A stretch of DNA of 64,000 nt from FEN-1219 sp963744305 (GTDB taxonomy: Bacteria > Pseudomonadota > Gammaproteobacteria > Steroidobacterales > Rariloculaceae). The stretch's first letter is position 1; each line of letters opens with the position of its first letter. Below, piece by piece: positions 21,286-30,199 of the stretch. A program made the position numbers and the translations under genes. Below the pieces are notes generated by a model. The model was not told the DNA's origin. It was given only the letters and a program-made list of their open reading frames with translations, and did no database searches. Where the stretch lies: positions 1 to 64,000 of the forward strand of contig CAVUTF010000013.1 of NCBI GenBank assembly GCA_963744305.1, read 5' to 3'.

Positions 21286-22658
21286 TGCGCTGCAGCGGCG
21301 GAGCGCACAGCGCTTCTATCGCCGGACGGGACGGTGGCGCGGGCGACATCCCCGGCGTCACGCAGCTCATCGATGTTCCAACAGCGCTCGATCAGCTTTT
21401 CGACTGAAGCGCGAGGCAGCGCGAGCACGCCCTGATCGAGGAACTTCTCCTCGAGCTCTGCGTTGCTCAACGGCCGATGAACGTTGCCGAGCGACTGCTC
21501 CACGAACCGCGTGAGCTTGCGGCCGTCGCGCAAGGTGACCTCGATGTGCGCTTGATCCTCGGTCACCGCCGGATCGGCGACGGCGGACGTCACAGCCCGG
21601 ACGCGCTCGAGGTCCGGATCATGGATCGCGGCGTCCGTAAATTCCTGGAGTCCACCTTTGCCGCGGATCAGGCCGATCGCGGCGGCGTGGTAGATCGAGT
21701 ATTTGCTCTCGAGCGCGCGCGTGAGTTCGCTCTTGTTGCACAGATCGAGGACGAGCGGCGCGACCCGCACCCGAACGGAAGCGATCGAGGTCGCAGTGGG
21801 GTGGTATTCACGGTGTAGCTGGCTGCAGCCGTCGATCGTCGGATGCACGACGAGGCCGCACGCGTACGGCTTGTAGGCATTCGCGCGCAACTCGAAATCC
21901 GTTCCCAAGCCGGCCGTGATCTTGTCGAGGTCGAACTCGGCCGCGGTCACCGCCGCGAAGCCGCGCGGTCCTTCGAGCGCGCGCTCGCCGGCCGAGAAGT
22001 CGGCGCGGCCGAGGAGCGCGGCGGTATAGCCGTTCTGGGCGGCGCGACCTGGCTGGAACGACTTCGCCATCGAGCCGAACATCTCGCGGATGCCGGCGGC
22101 CTGCGTGGCGGCCAGGCCGAATGCCCAAACCATTTGCCGCGGGGAGAGCCGCAGCAGCTTGCCGATTGCCGCCGCGGCGCCGAACACGCCCGTCGTCGAC
22201 GTGATGTGCCAACCGGCCTCGTAGTGCGCCGGATACACGGCATTGCCGATCCGCGATTCCACTTCGAACCCGAGAATGAAAGCGTGCACGAAGTCGCTGC
22301 CGGAGACGGTGTTCGCGCTCGCGTACGCGAACAATGCAGAGGCTACCGGGACGCTCGGATGAATGTAGTTCTTCGGCAGCGTGTCGTCGTACTCGTGCAC
22401 GTGCGAGCCGATGCCGTTCAGGAGCGCCGCGTTGAGCGGATCGAACTTCTCGCGCCGGCCGATCACGACGGCCGATCGCTCACCCGAGAACGGCGCAAGC
22501 GTTGCGATCGCGATATCGAGAGCGGGCTCGATGCTGCCGCCGAGCGCACAGCCGAGGTAGTTCAGGATTGCGCGTCTCGCCTCGCTCCGCACGTCTTGCG
22601 GAATGGCGTCGAGATCGCTTTCGACCACGTAGGTGGCCAAGGCTTGCGTGGCGGACAC
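21282..22658 (-). CDS. MmgE/PrpD family protein
   Basis: A 458-residue member of the MmgE/PrpD family, whose known members are 2-methylcitrate dehydratase, cis-aconitate decarboxylase and iminodisuccinate epimerase. Visible blocks are ARRAILNYLGCALGGS, LLNGIGSHVHEYDDTLPKNY with the HPSVPVASALFA that follows, GWHITSTTGVFGAAAAIGKL, MFGSMAKSFQPGRAAQNGYTAAL and KPYACGLVVHPTIDGC. The start is GTG at 22658 behind gaaggggaaaaa. It is the first gene of the transporter operon and overlaps the substrate-binding gene by four bases. No prpB, prpC or acnD homologue is near, so a role in propionate breakdown is unlikely; the true substrate is open. Confidence 0.88.
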   Translation of the reverse strand: MSATQALATYVVESDLDAIPQDVRSEARRAILNYLGCALGGSIEPALDIAIATLAPFSGERSAVVIGRREKFDPLNAALLNGIGSHVHEYDDTLPKNYIHPSVPVASALFAYASANTVSGSDFVHAFILGFEVESRIGNAVYPAHYEAGWHITSTTGVFGAAAAIGKLLRLSPRQMVWAFGLAATQAAGIREMFGSMAKSFQPGRAAQNGYTAALLGRADFSAGERALEGPRGFAAVTAAEFDLDKITAGLGTDFELRANAYKPYACGLVVHPTIDGCSQLHREYHPTATSIASVRVRVAPLVLDLCNKSELTRALESKYSIYHAAAIGLIRGKGGLQEFTDAAIHDPDLERVRAVTSAVADPAVTEDQAHIEVTLRDGRKLTRFVEQSLGNVHRPLSNAELEEKFLDQGVLALPRASVEKLIERCWNIDELRDAGDVARATVPSGDRSAVRSAAAAQ

Positions 22659-22697
22659 TTTTTCCCCTTCGCTAGACGCTTCCGCTTTTTTTCGTTC

Positions 22698-23045
22698 TCA
22701 AGCCGCAAAGCGGACGCAGTTGATCGGCGGCAGGAAGGCAGAGAGCTGCTGCCAGCTATCGCCTTGGTTCTCGCTGAGCCACAGATTGCCGGTCGTGCTG
22801 CCGAAGGCGAGTGTATCGCCGCCGGCATCGATGTCGAGCCCGTGGCGATACACGACGTCGTACGAATGCTCGCCGGGCAAGCCGTTCTCAGAATGTCGAA
22901 GTCTTCGCCGCCGTCGCGGGTTCGCGTGACTACGAGCGCGCCGTCGACCGGATAACGTTTCTCGTCCTTGATGCCGGGCACGAACCACGCCGGCGCCTCC
23001 GGGTGCACGGCGACGCAAAGCCGACGGCAAAGCGGCAGCTCGCCA
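22698..23045 (-). pseudogene. C-terminal fragment of a BNR/YVTN-repeat (exo-sialidase-like) protein
   Basis: About 110 codons match the last part of BNR/YVTN-repeat proteins: AWFVPGIKDEKRYPVDGALV, VTRTRDGGEDFDIL, then after one frameshift near 22890 GLPGEHSYDVVYRHGLDIDA, GGDTLAFGSTTGNLWLSENQ and LPPINCVRFAA with a stop at 22698. The remaining propeller blades and any start are absent. The upstream end lies inside the 3' end of the Kdo hydroxylase-like frame, as if two genes were joined by a deletion near 23040. Confidence 0.55.
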
Positions 23046-23907
23046 AAGGAACCAGCAGGGTTGTGACGAGCGCGTGTTGCCCGGTCAGCACGGAGTGGCT
23101 GATGCCGTCGGTGAATACCGATCCACGCAGACAGCGGCGGGAAATGGATCTGTTGATAGCCCGCGCGGCTATCGCGAAAGCCGGGGTCTTCTTTCATGTA
23201 GTTGTGGATGCGGCGCATCGAGCGATCGTACGGCGTGGAATCCGCGACGCGGGCGAGCGGGTACACCGCCGAAAGCGCCCGGATGAAGCCGCTGAACAGA
23301 TGGTCGAGCGGCGACTTTTGCAGGGGTACTTGCTCTTGCCGCCCTTCGCCGCCGACCACAGCTCGGCGTGGCGGCCCATCAGGGCGTTGAAGCGCCTTTG
23401 GTTCCCCGGACGCGATCGCGGCTCGGATGGATGTTCACGGAGGAACCGCAAAATGCGCGCGCCGTTGGTTGCCCCATACGCGCCCGCGTCGATGTGCACG
23501 AGCTCGTTGCTCGAGCGGGGCCGAGATTGCGGCCCTGTTCCTCGATCGAGCGGAAGCTCGTGGTTCCCATCGTCCAATGGGCGGCATAGTCGGGCAGGGA
23601 CGCTCGCAAGAAAGCCTCGACGCGTTGGCCGTGAGTGCGCAGCACGCGCTCGACCCTTTGCATCACTTCGGGGGCGGCCGCGAACCGCGGAATCGAATCG
23701 GATTCGGGGTGATAGCTGATGTTCTTGACCTGGAGCTCGCGAGGCAGACCGTCGCGCAGAAAAGTGAGATCCTCTGCGGTCGGCAGCTCGACGGGCGGGC
23801 GCGCAAAGTAAACCACCTCGGCGCGCTCGAGCGCTTCTTCGATCTCGAATCGGGCTCGCGCCCGTGAAGTCGCGTAGCGAGTATCGTTCGATGCCAGTGT
23901 CGTCCAT
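22930..23907 (-). CDS. Kdo hydroxylase-like Fe(II)/2-oxoglutarate dioxygenase, several frameshifts
   Basis: Pieces in different minus frames join into a protein like KdoO, which hydroxylates Kdo in the LPS inner core. In order they are EIEEALERAEVVYFARPPVE, VKNISYHPESDSI, WTMGTTSFRSIEEQGRN, the iron motif VHIDAG within NELVHIDAGAYGATNGARIL, NIHPSEPR, QKSPLDHLFSGFIRAL, RRIHNYMKEDPGFRD, QQIHFPPLSAW and the distal histidine in VFTDGISHSVLTGQHALV. HxD and the later His form the expected iron site. At least four single-base shifts interrupt it. The ATG at 23907 follows aaggagttgacg. It lies 19 bases after the glycosyltransferase 9 gene, fitting an LPS operon. Beyond LLVPL the frame runs into foreign sequence and stops at 22930, so the natural C-terminus may be lost. 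Confidence 0.7.
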
Positions 23908-23926
23908 CGTCAACTCCTTCGCTTTT

Positions 23927-25048
23927 TCAATGCCGAGGTGCGATGCCGCGCTGCGCGAAGGCGGCGTCCAGCTTCTCGACGACATCGGCGACGGTGATCA
24001 GGCTCATCGCGTCGGGGTCGCGCACGCGCCGGCCCCAGCGCAGCTCCTCGACCGGGCGGCCGAACTCTTTTGCGACCGCTTCCGGGTATTTGTCGACGAC
24101 GAGGTGCTGACTCGAATACGGCCCGGTGCGAAACCGGTTCGACGTCGCGTATAGCCCGACGACCGGCGTCTTGACCGCCGTCGCCATGTGCGCGGGCCCG
24201 GAGTCGGGGCACAACACCACGCTTGCGCGAGCGAGCACGGCCAAAAGTTGTTTCAAGCTCGTCTGACCAATCAAATTCGTCGGTGGAGACTTGCTTAGGC
24301 GCTCGATGTCGCGGCCGTAGGCCTTCTCGATCGCCGTCGAGCCGCCCGTTAGCACGACGCGCGCGCCATAGCGCTCGCGGGCATAGTCGGCGACTTGAGC
24401 ATAGCACTCCACGCGCCAGTTTCTATAGTTGCGGAAGCGCTGGCCCGTGCACGGACTGATGATCAACGACGGCTGCGCGCCGTCGAGCACGCGGTCGGCA
24501 AAATCGCGATCGGCCGCTTCGACGGGAATGTCCCAGCGGGGGCCCGTGCGCGGCACGCCCAAAGCTTCCGCGAACTCGAACAGCCCGTCCATCACGTGCT
24601 GGTGACGCGTCGGCGGAAGGCGCCGATTGCAGAACAGCCACTGGAAGTCACGCGCGCGCGCGCGGTCAAAGCCGATCTTGAGCGGCGCCCTCACCATCAA
24701 GCTCACGAGATTGGCGCGCGCGGACGCGTGCATGTGCAGCAGCACGGGAAACGTGCGCCCTGCGAGCTGACGGCGCAACGCGCGATATCCCTGCATGCCG
24801 CGCGCCTTGTCGAGCACTAGAAATTCGACTCCGCTCAAGCCGGAGAGCAGCGAGTGCTCGGTCTTCCCGACGATCCAGGTGATTCGCGTGCGAGGCCATG
24901 CTTGCTGAATCGCGCGGATGACCGGGACTGCATGACAAGTGTCGCCGATCGCCGAGAGGCGGATGACGCAGAGCTCCGACGGGGGGGAGGTCAGCGGCAG
25001 CGGCGATGCGATTGCCAAGCGGTCAGGCTCTAGAAGAAGGAGCGCCAT
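23927..25048 (-). CDS. Glycosyltransferase family 9 (heptosyltransferase-like)
   Basis: A 373-residue GT-B enzyme. The N-terminal domain starts ELCVIRLSAIGDTCHAVPVI, the usual opening of heptosyltransferases, and the donor-site motif CPDSGPAHMATAVKTPVVGL lies at about residue 280. WaaC/WaaF-type enzymes transfer L-glycero-D-manno-heptose onto Kdo or heptose of the LPS core. Which heptosyltransferase this is cannot be said from sequence reading. It is followed on the same strand by the Kdo hydroxylase-like gene, which also acts on the inner core. The first 25 residues before ELCVIRL are longer than usual, so the start could be internal. Confidence 0.85.
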   Translation of the reverse strand: MALLLLEPDRLAIASPLPLTSPPSELCVIRLSAIGDTCHAVPVIRAIQQAWPRTRITWIVGKTEHSLLSGLSGVEFLVLDKARGMQGYRALRRQLAGRTFPVLLHMHASARANLVSLMVRAPLKIGFDRARARDFQWLFCNRRLPPTRHQHVMDGLFEFAEALGVPRTGPRWDIPVEAADRDFADRVLDGAQPSLIISPCTGQRFRNYRNWRVECYAQVADYARERYGARVVLTGGSTAIEKAYGRDIERLSKSPPTNLIGQTSLKQLLAVLARASVVLCPDSGPAHMATAVKTPVVGLYATSNRFRTGPYSSQHLVVDKYPEAVAKEFGRPVEELRWGRRVRDPDAMSLITVADVVEKLDAAFAQRGIAPRH

Positions 25049-25115
25049 CGTACACGATCGATCGATCTCGGCCGGCGAAGGGCGAAGATTATTCGTGCAT
25101 GAGTATTGCTCGGAT

Positions 25116-25132
25116 TTTGAACTTCGTTCAAA
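25116..25132. promoter_or_regulatory. Palindromic operator upstream of the TetR gene
   Basis: tttgaac-ttc-gttcaaa is a perfect inverted repeat with 7-base arms and a 3-base centre, 25 bases before the TetR start codon. TetR-family proteins commonly repress their own gene through such sites. The sequence is A+T-rich relative to its surroundings. Confidence 0.6.
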
Positions 25133-25157
25133 CTACGTCAAAGGACCGGAATAACGA

Positions 25158-25874
25158 ATGGGTACCAAAGAACGACGGCTGCGGGAGGTTGCGGAGCGAG
25201 AGCAGTTGTTCATCGACCGAGCCAGGGACTTGGTCTGCCAAGAAGGATTGCTGCAGTTGCAGATGGCGCGTCTCGCCGAAGACTGCGACTACGCCACCGG
25301 CACGCTCTATCAGCACTTCGCCTCCAAAGAGGACCTCGTCGTCGCTCTGCTGACGGATCGCGTCGGCGAGCGCATCGAGCTGTTTCGCCGCGCGGCGGCG
25401 TGGCCGGGGCGTCCTCGCGACCGGATGTTCGCGATCGCGGTGGCCGAGACGATCTTCGTGGAGCGCAACCCCGAGTATTTCCGCATCGAGCAGCTCGCGT
25501 TGACGGAAGTCATCTGGAGCGCCGCGTCGCTCGAGCGCCGCACCGCGTACCTGAAGCAGACGCGGCCGATCGGAGAGATCGTGCTCGACATCGTGCGCGA
25601 CGCCGTGGCCGTCGGCGATCTCACGTTGCAGGGCGAAACCGTGGAAGAAACCGCGGTCGGAGTCTGGACGCTCGTCTGCGGCACGCACGATTTGGTGCAT
25701 ACGGAAGGGTTGCTCGAGTCTCTCGACGTGCGGGAGCCCTATCGGCTCATGGGCCGCAACATTCATCGGCTGCTGAACGGATTGGGATGGCAGCCGCTAT
25801 TCGATCTCACGGATGAAGACGCGTACCGCGAGTATGTCGCGCGTTTGAACCGCGAGCTCAACGTCGCGTCATAA
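25158..25874 (+). CDS. TetR/AcrR-family transcriptional regulator
   Basis: A 238-residue regulator. The N-terminal helix-turn-helix is complete: FIDRARDLVCQEGLLQLQMA, RLAEDCDYATGTLYQHF and ASKEDLVVALL, with recognition helix residues in TGTLYQHF. The all-helical C-terminal domain should bind the inducer. It is followed after 17 bases by the RND adaptor and pump genes on the same strand, so it most likely controls the efflux operon. The perfect palindrome at 25116-25132 in front of it is the best candidate operator. The inducer is unknown. Confidence 0.9.
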   Translation: MGTKERRLREVAEREQLFIDRARDLVCQEGLLQLQMARLAEDCDYATGTLYQHFASKEDLVVALLTDRVGERIELFRRAAAWPGRPRDRMFAIAVAETIFVERNPEYFRIEQLALTEVIWSAASLERRTAYLKQTRPIGEIVLDIVRDAVAVGDLTLQGETVEETAVGVWTLVCGTHDLVHTEGLLESLDVREPYRLMGRNIHRLLNGLGWQPLFDLTDEDAYREYVARLNRELNVAS

Positions 25875-25891
25875 CGAAAAAGGAGAGTGCA

Positions 25892-27025
25892 ATGAACCGC
25901 CGCCTGCTGCTCATGCTGGTTGCATGCGCTTTGGTATTCGGCGCCGTGTTCGGCTTCAAGTGGTACGGCAACCGCATGATGAACCAGGCGTTCGACAACT
26001 TGCCGGTGCCGCCCGCGACGATCTCGACTACGAAAGCGTTCGAGGATACATGGCCCCTGACCTTGGCGGCCGTCGGCACGCTGCGCGCCGTGCGCGGCAC
26101 GGACGTGACGACGGAGGCGTCGGGCATCGTCGACTCGATCGAGTTCGAGTCCGGAGATTCGGTCGACCACGGCGACGTGCTCGTCACCCTGGATCGGGCG
26201 ACGGATTTTGCGCAGCTGGCGGCGCTCGAGGCGCAGGCTGCTCTGGGGGAGCAGGAGCTCTCGCGCGCGCAGAATCTCATCACCAGCGCGGCGATCTCGA
26301 AGGCGGAGGTCGATCATCGCGCCGCCGAGGCGCTCGCGGCGCGCGCCAACGTGGATGCACAGCGCGCGAGGATTGCGCAGAAGGTGATTCGGGCGCCGTT
26401 CGCAGGTGCGCTCGGCATCCGCCGGATCGATCTCGGGCAGTACATCGAGCCCGGGACGGCCATCGTGTCGCTCCAGTCGCTCGATCCGATCTACGTCAAT
26501 TTCAAGTTGCCGCAGCAACTGCTTGCCAACGTGCGCGTCGACCTACCCGTGCAGATCGACATCGAGGCGTTCCAGCACCGCAAGTTCGGAGGCCGAATGA
26601 CAGCGATCGAGCCGCGTGTCGATGAGTCCACCCGCAACTTCGAGGCGCAGGCGACGCTTGCGAACGAGGATCACAGCTTGAGGCCGGGCATGTTCGCGCA
26701 AGTGCAGGTCGATCTCGGATCGGACGAGAACCTCATCGTCGTGCCGCAGACGTCGATCAGCTACAACCCGTACGGCGACTCGGTGTGGGTCGTCGTCGCG
26801 GCGACGGGCGACGGGACCGGCGGCGGGCAAGGGCTCACCGTGGAGCGGCGCATCGTCAAGCTCGGCAGGCGCCGCGGGGACCTCGTTCAGGTCGTTTCGG
26901 GCGTCGTTGTCGGCGAGGAGATCGCAACGTCGGGGCTGCTCAAGCTGCGCAACGGCATAGGTGTCATCATCAACAACGACATTCAGCCCGGCGCCGAGAC
27001 CGAGCCGCGGCCGCCGAACAGCTGA
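25892..27025 (+). CDS. RND efflux periplasmic adaptor (membrane fusion protein)
   Basis: A 377-residue MdtA/AcrA-type adaptor. It has an N-terminal membrane anchor without lipobox (LLLMLVACALVFGAVFGFKW), the first lipoyl half GTLRAVRGTDVTTEASGIV, an alpha-hairpin AQAALGEQELSRAQNLITS with SAAISKAEVDHRAAEALAAR, the second lipoyl half VIRAPFAGALGIRRIDLGQY, and a beta-barrel ending with SLRPGMFAQVQVDL. It bridges the inner-membrane pump to an outer-membrane channel. The pump gene starts three bases after its stop. No TolC-like gene is in the window, so the channel must be encoded elsewhere. Confidence 0.93.
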   Translation: MNRRLLLMLVACALVFGAVFGFKWYGNRMMNQAFDNLPVPPATISTTKAFEDTWPLTLAAVGTLRAVRGTDVTTEASGIVDSIEFESGDSVDHGDVLVTLDRATDFAQLAALEAQAALGEQELSRAQNLITSAAISKAEVDHRAAEALAARANVDAQRARIAQKVIRAPFAGALGIRRIDLGQYIEPGTAIVSLQSLDPIYVNFKLPQQLLANVRVDLPVQIDIEAFQHRKFGGRMTAIEPRVDESTRNFEAQATLANEDHSLRPGMFAQVQVDLGSDENLIVVPQTSISYNPYGDSVWVVVAATGDGTGGGQGLTVERRIVKLGRRRGDLVQVVSGVVVGEEIATSGLLKLRNGIGVIINNDIQPGAETEPRPPNS

Positions 27026-27028
27026 GCC

Positions 27029-30000
27029 ATGAAGTTCACGGACATCTTCATTCGCAAGCCCGTGCTCGCGAGCGTCGTGAGCTTGCTGATCTTCTTGGTC
27101 GGCTTGCGGTCCGCTTTCGAGCTCAACGTGCGGCAGTATCCGGAGCTCGAGAACGCCGTCATCACGGTCACGACCGTCTACGTCGGCGCGGACGCAGACC
27201 TCGTTCAAGGATTCATCACGGCTCCGCTCGAGCGCGAGGTCGCTAGCGCGGAGGGCATCGACTACATCGTGTCGACGAGCTTAGCGGGTGCGTCGAGCAT
27301 TCAGGCGTACGTGCGGCTCGGCGAGGACCCGGACGCGGTGTTGACGCAGGTGACCGCGAAGGTCAACAAGCTGCGCAACGAGCTGCCCGAGGAAAGCGAG
27401 GACCCGGCGGTCGAAATCTCGGTCGGCGAGACGACGGCTGCCATGTACATGTCGTTCTACAGCGAGCTGCTCGACAACGGCCAGATCACCGATTATCTGA
27501 CCCGCGTCGTCGAGCCCAAGCTCGCGACAGTCGACGGCGTGCAGCGAGCGCCGATCATCGGCAATCGCACGTTTGCGATGCGCATCTGGCTCGATCCGGA
27601 CCGCATGACGGCCCTCGGCGTCACGGCCGGCGACGCCTACGCCGCCCTGCAGCGCAACAACGTGCTGTCCGCCGTCGGCTCGACAAAGGGCTCGATGGTG
27701 AGCATCGATCTGACCGCTTCGACCGATATCACGACCGCGGAGGAGTTTCGTGCCCTCGTCGTGCGGTCCGAGAACGACGCGATCGTGCGGCTCGGCGACG
27801 TGGCCGACGTCGTGCTCGGAGCCGAAAACTACAACACGTCGGTGAGCTTCAACGGCCAAAACGCGACGTTCATGTCGATCGAGGTCGCGCCCGATGCGAA
27901 CGCCCTCGACGTCATCGAGGCGGTTCGCCGGGTCTGGGACGCGGAAATCATTCCGCAGCTGCCCGAGGGCCTCGACGCGCGCATGGCGTACGACACTACG
28001 GAGTACATCCGCAACGCGATCGGCGACGTGCAGACCACTCTCATCGAGGCCGTGCTCATCGTGATCGTAGTGATCTTCCTGTTCTTGGGCTCGGTGCGCA
28101 GCGCGCTGATTCCGGCGGTCGCCGTGCCGTTGTCGCTCGTCGGTGCGCTGTTTCCGATGCTGCTCATGGGCTTCTCGATCAATCTCTTGACGCTGCTCGC
28201 CATGATCCTTGCGATCGGCATCGTCGTGGACGACGCGATCATCGTGCTCGAGAACATCCATCGGCACATCGAGGAGGGGATGACGCCGCAGGAAGCGGCA
28301 TTGCAGGGCGCGCGCGAGCTCGCGTGGCCCGTGGTTGCGATGACCACGACGCTCGTTGCGGTTTATCTGCCGATCGGTTTCCTCGGGGGCCTTACCGGCA
28401 CATTATTCATCGAGTTTGCGTTCACGCTCGCGGGGGCGGTGCTGCTCTCGGGCGTCATCGCGCTCACGCTTTCGCCGATGATGTGCGCGAAGCTGCTCAC
28501 GCCCACGAGCGGCCAGGGCAGCCACAGGTTCGAGGCGTGGCTCGATCGGCAGTTCGATCGCCTCAAGCACGGCTACCAGCGCCGTTTGCACGGTGCGTTG
28601 AACCAACCTCTCGTGATCGCGCTGTTCGGCTTGATCGTGCTCGGCTCGTGCTACTTCCTGTTCGTGACGAGCCCATCGGAGCTCGCGCCGGAGGAAGATC
28701 AAGGTGCGTTCATCGCGCAATCGGAGTCCGACCCTTATACGACGCTGGACTACCTGGAGCGGTACACCGCCGAGGTGGAAAAGGTCGGTCTCGAGGTGCC
28801 CGAAATCAACAATGTGTTTTTGCTGAACGGCATAGGCGGCACTAGCTCGGCAACCACGACGAATACGGCGATCGCGTTCTTCGTGCTCGACCCTTGGAAT
28901 CAACGCGAGCGGTCGACCGCCGAGGTGCTCGCGCAGGACGTCCAGCCCGAAGTAGCGAAGATCGCCGGCGTTCAAGTCAGCGCTTTCACGTTTCCGGCGC
29001 TACCAACCGCCGGCGGCTTCTTGCCAGTCGAGTTCGTGATCGGCACGGTGGATCCGATCGTGAATCTGGAGGAGGTCTCCCAGCGGGTGCTCGAGCGCGC
29101 GAACGCGAGCGGTCGCTTCATCTTCTTGAACACCGACCTCAAGATCGACAAGCCTCGGCAGGACCTCGTCATCGATCGCGACAAGGCAGCATTGCTCGGA
29201 ATCGACATGCGCACGCTGAGCCAGGATTTGTCGGCGTCGCTGTCCTCGGGCTTCGTGAACCGCTTCGAGATTGCGGATCGCTCGTACAAGGTGATTCCGC
29301 AGGTGCGCCGGCTCGATCGGCTGAATCCCGAGCAGCTGGACGGCTACTACACGCGCACCGGCACGGGCGAGCTCATTCCGCTTTCGACCTTGCTGAAGCT
29401 CGAGGAGAGCGTGGAGCCGCAGCAACTGAAACGCTTCCAGCAGCTCAACAGCGTGACGATCACGGGCGTGCCGCGCCCGGGAGTGACGCTGGGCGAAGCG
29501 CTCGCGGTGCTCGACACGGCCGCGGCGGAGATTTTGCCGGCAGGGTATAGCGTGGATTACGCCGGCCAGTCGCGGCAGTTCAAGACGGAAGGCTCGCAGC
29601 TCGTACTCGCGTTCTTTTTTGCGTTGATCGTGATCTACCTCGTGCTGGCCGCCCAGTTCGAGAGCTTTCGCGATCCGATCATCATGCTCGTGACGGTGCC
29701 GATGTCGATTTGCGGCGCGATGCTCTTCGTGTCGCTCGGCCTCACGACGATCAACATCTATACGCAAGTCGGTTTGGTCACGCTGATCGGCGTGATCTCG
29801 AAGCACGGCATTCTGATCGTCGAGTTCGCGAACCGGCTGCGGGAGCAGGGCAGGAGCAAGCGCGAGGCGATCGAGGAGGCCGCGGCGATCCGGCTTCGCC
29901 CGGTGCTGATGACGACTGCGGCGCTCGTGATGGCGATGATTCCGCTCTTGATCGCGACCGGGCCCGGCGCCGCGGCGCGGTTCTCGATGGGTCTCGTGAT

Positions 30001-30130
30001 CGCGACCGGCATGACGATCGGCACTGCGTTCACGCTGTTCGTCGTGCCCGGGATTTATCTTTATCTCGCGCACGGGGACGCGCCGCGGCGAGCTAACGCG
30101 ACGCTTGGCGGAGTTGCTGAGTCGCACTGA
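27029..30130 (+). CDS. RND multidrug efflux pump, inner-membrane subunit
   Basis: A 1033-residue HAE1-type RND transporter related to AcrB and MexB. It opens with the standard FTDIFIRKPVLASVVSLLIF, has the proton-relay aspartates in helix 4 (GIVVDDAIIVLENIHRH, near residue 405), and a second membrane half ending GVISKHGILIVEFANRLREQ and RLRPVLMTTAALVMAMIPLL. Two large periplasmic loops carry the porter and docking domains. It exports amphipathic compounds by proton antiport together with the adjacent adaptor. The frame is intact over its whole length. Specificity is not predictable. Confidence 0.95.
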   Translation: MKFTDIFIRKPVLASVVSLLIFLVGLRSAFELNVRQYPELENAVITVTTVYVGADADLVQGFITAPLEREVASAEGIDYIVSTSLAGASSIQAYVRLGEDPDAVLTQVTAKVNKLRNELPEESEDPAVEISVGETTAAMYMSFYSELLDNGQITDYLTRVVEPKLATVDGVQRAPIIGNRTFAMRIWLDPDRMTALGVTAGDAYAALQRNNVLSAVGSTKGSMVSIDLTASTDITTAEEFRALVVRSENDAIVRLGDVADVVLGAENYNTSVSFNGQNATFMSIEVAPDANALDVIEAVRRVWDAEIIPQLPEGLDARMAYDTTEYIRNAIGDVQTTLIEAVLIVIVVIFLFLGSVRSALIPAVAVPLSLVGALFPMLLMGFSINLLTLLAMILAIGIVVDDAIIVLENIHRHIEEGMTPQEAALQGARELAWPVVAMTTTLVAVYLPIGFLGGLTGTLFIEFAFTLAGAVLLSGVIALTLSPMMCAKLLTPTSGQGSHRFEAWLDRQFDRLKHGYQRRLHGALNQPLVIALFGLIVLGSCYFLFVTSPSELAPEEDQGAFIAQSESDPYTTLDYLERYTAEVEKVGLEVPEINNVFLLNGIGGTSSATTTNTAIAFFVLDPWNQRERSTAEVLAQDVQPEVAKIAGVQVSAFTFPALPTAGGFLPVEFVIGTVDPIVNLEEVSQRVLERANASGRFIFLNTDLKIDKPRQDLVIDRDKAALLGIDMRTLSQDLSASLSSGFVNRFEIADRSYKVIPQVRRLDRLNPEQLDGYYTRTGTGELIPLSTLLKLEESVEPQQLKRFQQLNSVTITGVPRPGVTLGEALAVLDTAAAEILPAGYSVDYAGQSRQFKTEGSQLVLAFFFALIVIYLVLAAQFESFRDPIIMLVTVPMSICGAMLFVSLGLTTINIYTQVGLVTLIGVISKHGILIVEFANRLREQGRSKREAIEEAAAIRLRPVLMTTAALVMAMIPLLIATGPGAAARFSMGLVIATGMTIGTAFTLFVVPGIYLYLAHGDAPRRANATLGGVAESH

Positions 30131-30199
30131 TCGGGCCGCGACTCCCTTGGCGAGCAGCCCGCTGTTGCGCGAACGGTGGTTCCAAGGTATCAGTGCCGC

